64,000 nt of DNA from Alteromonas genovensis (GTDB lineage: Bacteria > Pseudomonadota > Gammaproteobacteria > Enterobacterales > Alteromonadaceae), in contig NZ_JAAAWO010000012.1 of NCBI RefSeq assembly GCF_010500895.1, positions 1-64,000 of the forward strand. The letters run 5' to 3'. The translations under genes and the position numbers were made by a program. The notes beneath the pieces were generated by a model that had not been told where the DNA came from, did no database searches, and saw only the letters and a list, made by a program, of their open reading frames with translations. Below, piece after piece: positions 63,914 to 64,000 of the stretch (position 1 is the first letter of the stretch; every line of letters starts with the position of its first letter).

Positions 63914-64000
63914 GTGGTAGCCAAGCGTGTTTTTTAATATAGTAACATAACTCAATTAGCCATCGTAGAAGGCGTCACGATCATATCAGTGGTTTGTCAG

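Overview
The window looks like a chromosomal segment of a marine gammaproteobacterium of the Alteromonas type (family Alteromonadaceae). This is an inference from gene content and order: a Na+-NQR operon followed by apbE and nqrM, fabV, divergent argR/mdh, an SSF-domain acetate sensor kinase, a very large Oar-like TonB-dependent receptor, many c-di-GMP proteins and moderate G+C. No rRNA, tRNA, CRISPR array or prophage was recognised.

Left part (1-10.1 kb). The 3' end of tuf is followed by an accessory stretch. It holds a REP-associated tyrosine transposase flanked on both sides by oppositely oriented short repeats with the core GAGACAGGCA, a GAF-PAS-PAS-GGDEF-EAL protein, a Tat-exported PhoX-like protein, and the wreck of a catalase-ankyrin operon. 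The wreck is followed by a dense array of repeats with the same core that has engulfed a second 106-bp ankyrin fragment. An aldo/keto reductase closes the region.

Acetate region (10.1-27.5 kb). A porin-like barrel, acs, a CrbR-like response regulator, a CrbS-like SSF/histidine kinase hybrid, a two-subunit acetate-type Na+ symporter, a cNMP/CBS/DUF294 protein and a DnaQ-like exonuclease look like one acetate uptake, activation and signalling neighbourhood. A minus-strand RimK, aspartoacylase-like and retropepsin-like trio, a substrate-binding-like exported protein and a short MscS-like channel sit inside it.

Middle (27.5-46.6 kb). This part carries a REC-GGDEF diguanylate cyclase, a fasciclin protein, a TPR/transglutaminase-like lipoprotein, a 2OG-Fe(II) oxygenase, udk-nupC for uridine salvage, and a PhnD-like membrane-anchored protein translationally coupled to an unknown two-helix membrane protein, divergent from a 1063-residue TonB receptor. 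A DJ-1/PfpI protein, argR, mdh, ppc and an FKBP isomerase follow. Between mdh and ppc lie a 76-bp exact duplication and a two-gene minus-strand unit. The upstream gene of that unit encodes a 57-residue peptide with a textbook double-glycine leader and a Gly/Ala-rich hydrophobic core, a candidate class II microcin. The downstream gene encodes a 63-residue two-helix membrane protein, a candidate immunity protein. This unit is the most novel item found.

Right part (46.8-64 kb). Next come fabV, then nqrABCDEF-apbE-nqrM (sodium-pumping NADH:quinone oxidoreductase with its flavin transferase and iron-sulfur maturation factor), a lone prepilin, dinB with a clear LexA box, a DUF1653 gene and a secreted metallo-beta-lactamase-fold protein. 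A minus-strand cluster (cupredoxin-like protein, membrane GGDEF/EAL protein, DUF3034 protein, lipidated truncated globin) looks like a c-di-GMP/redox unit. A VF530-type gene ends the window.
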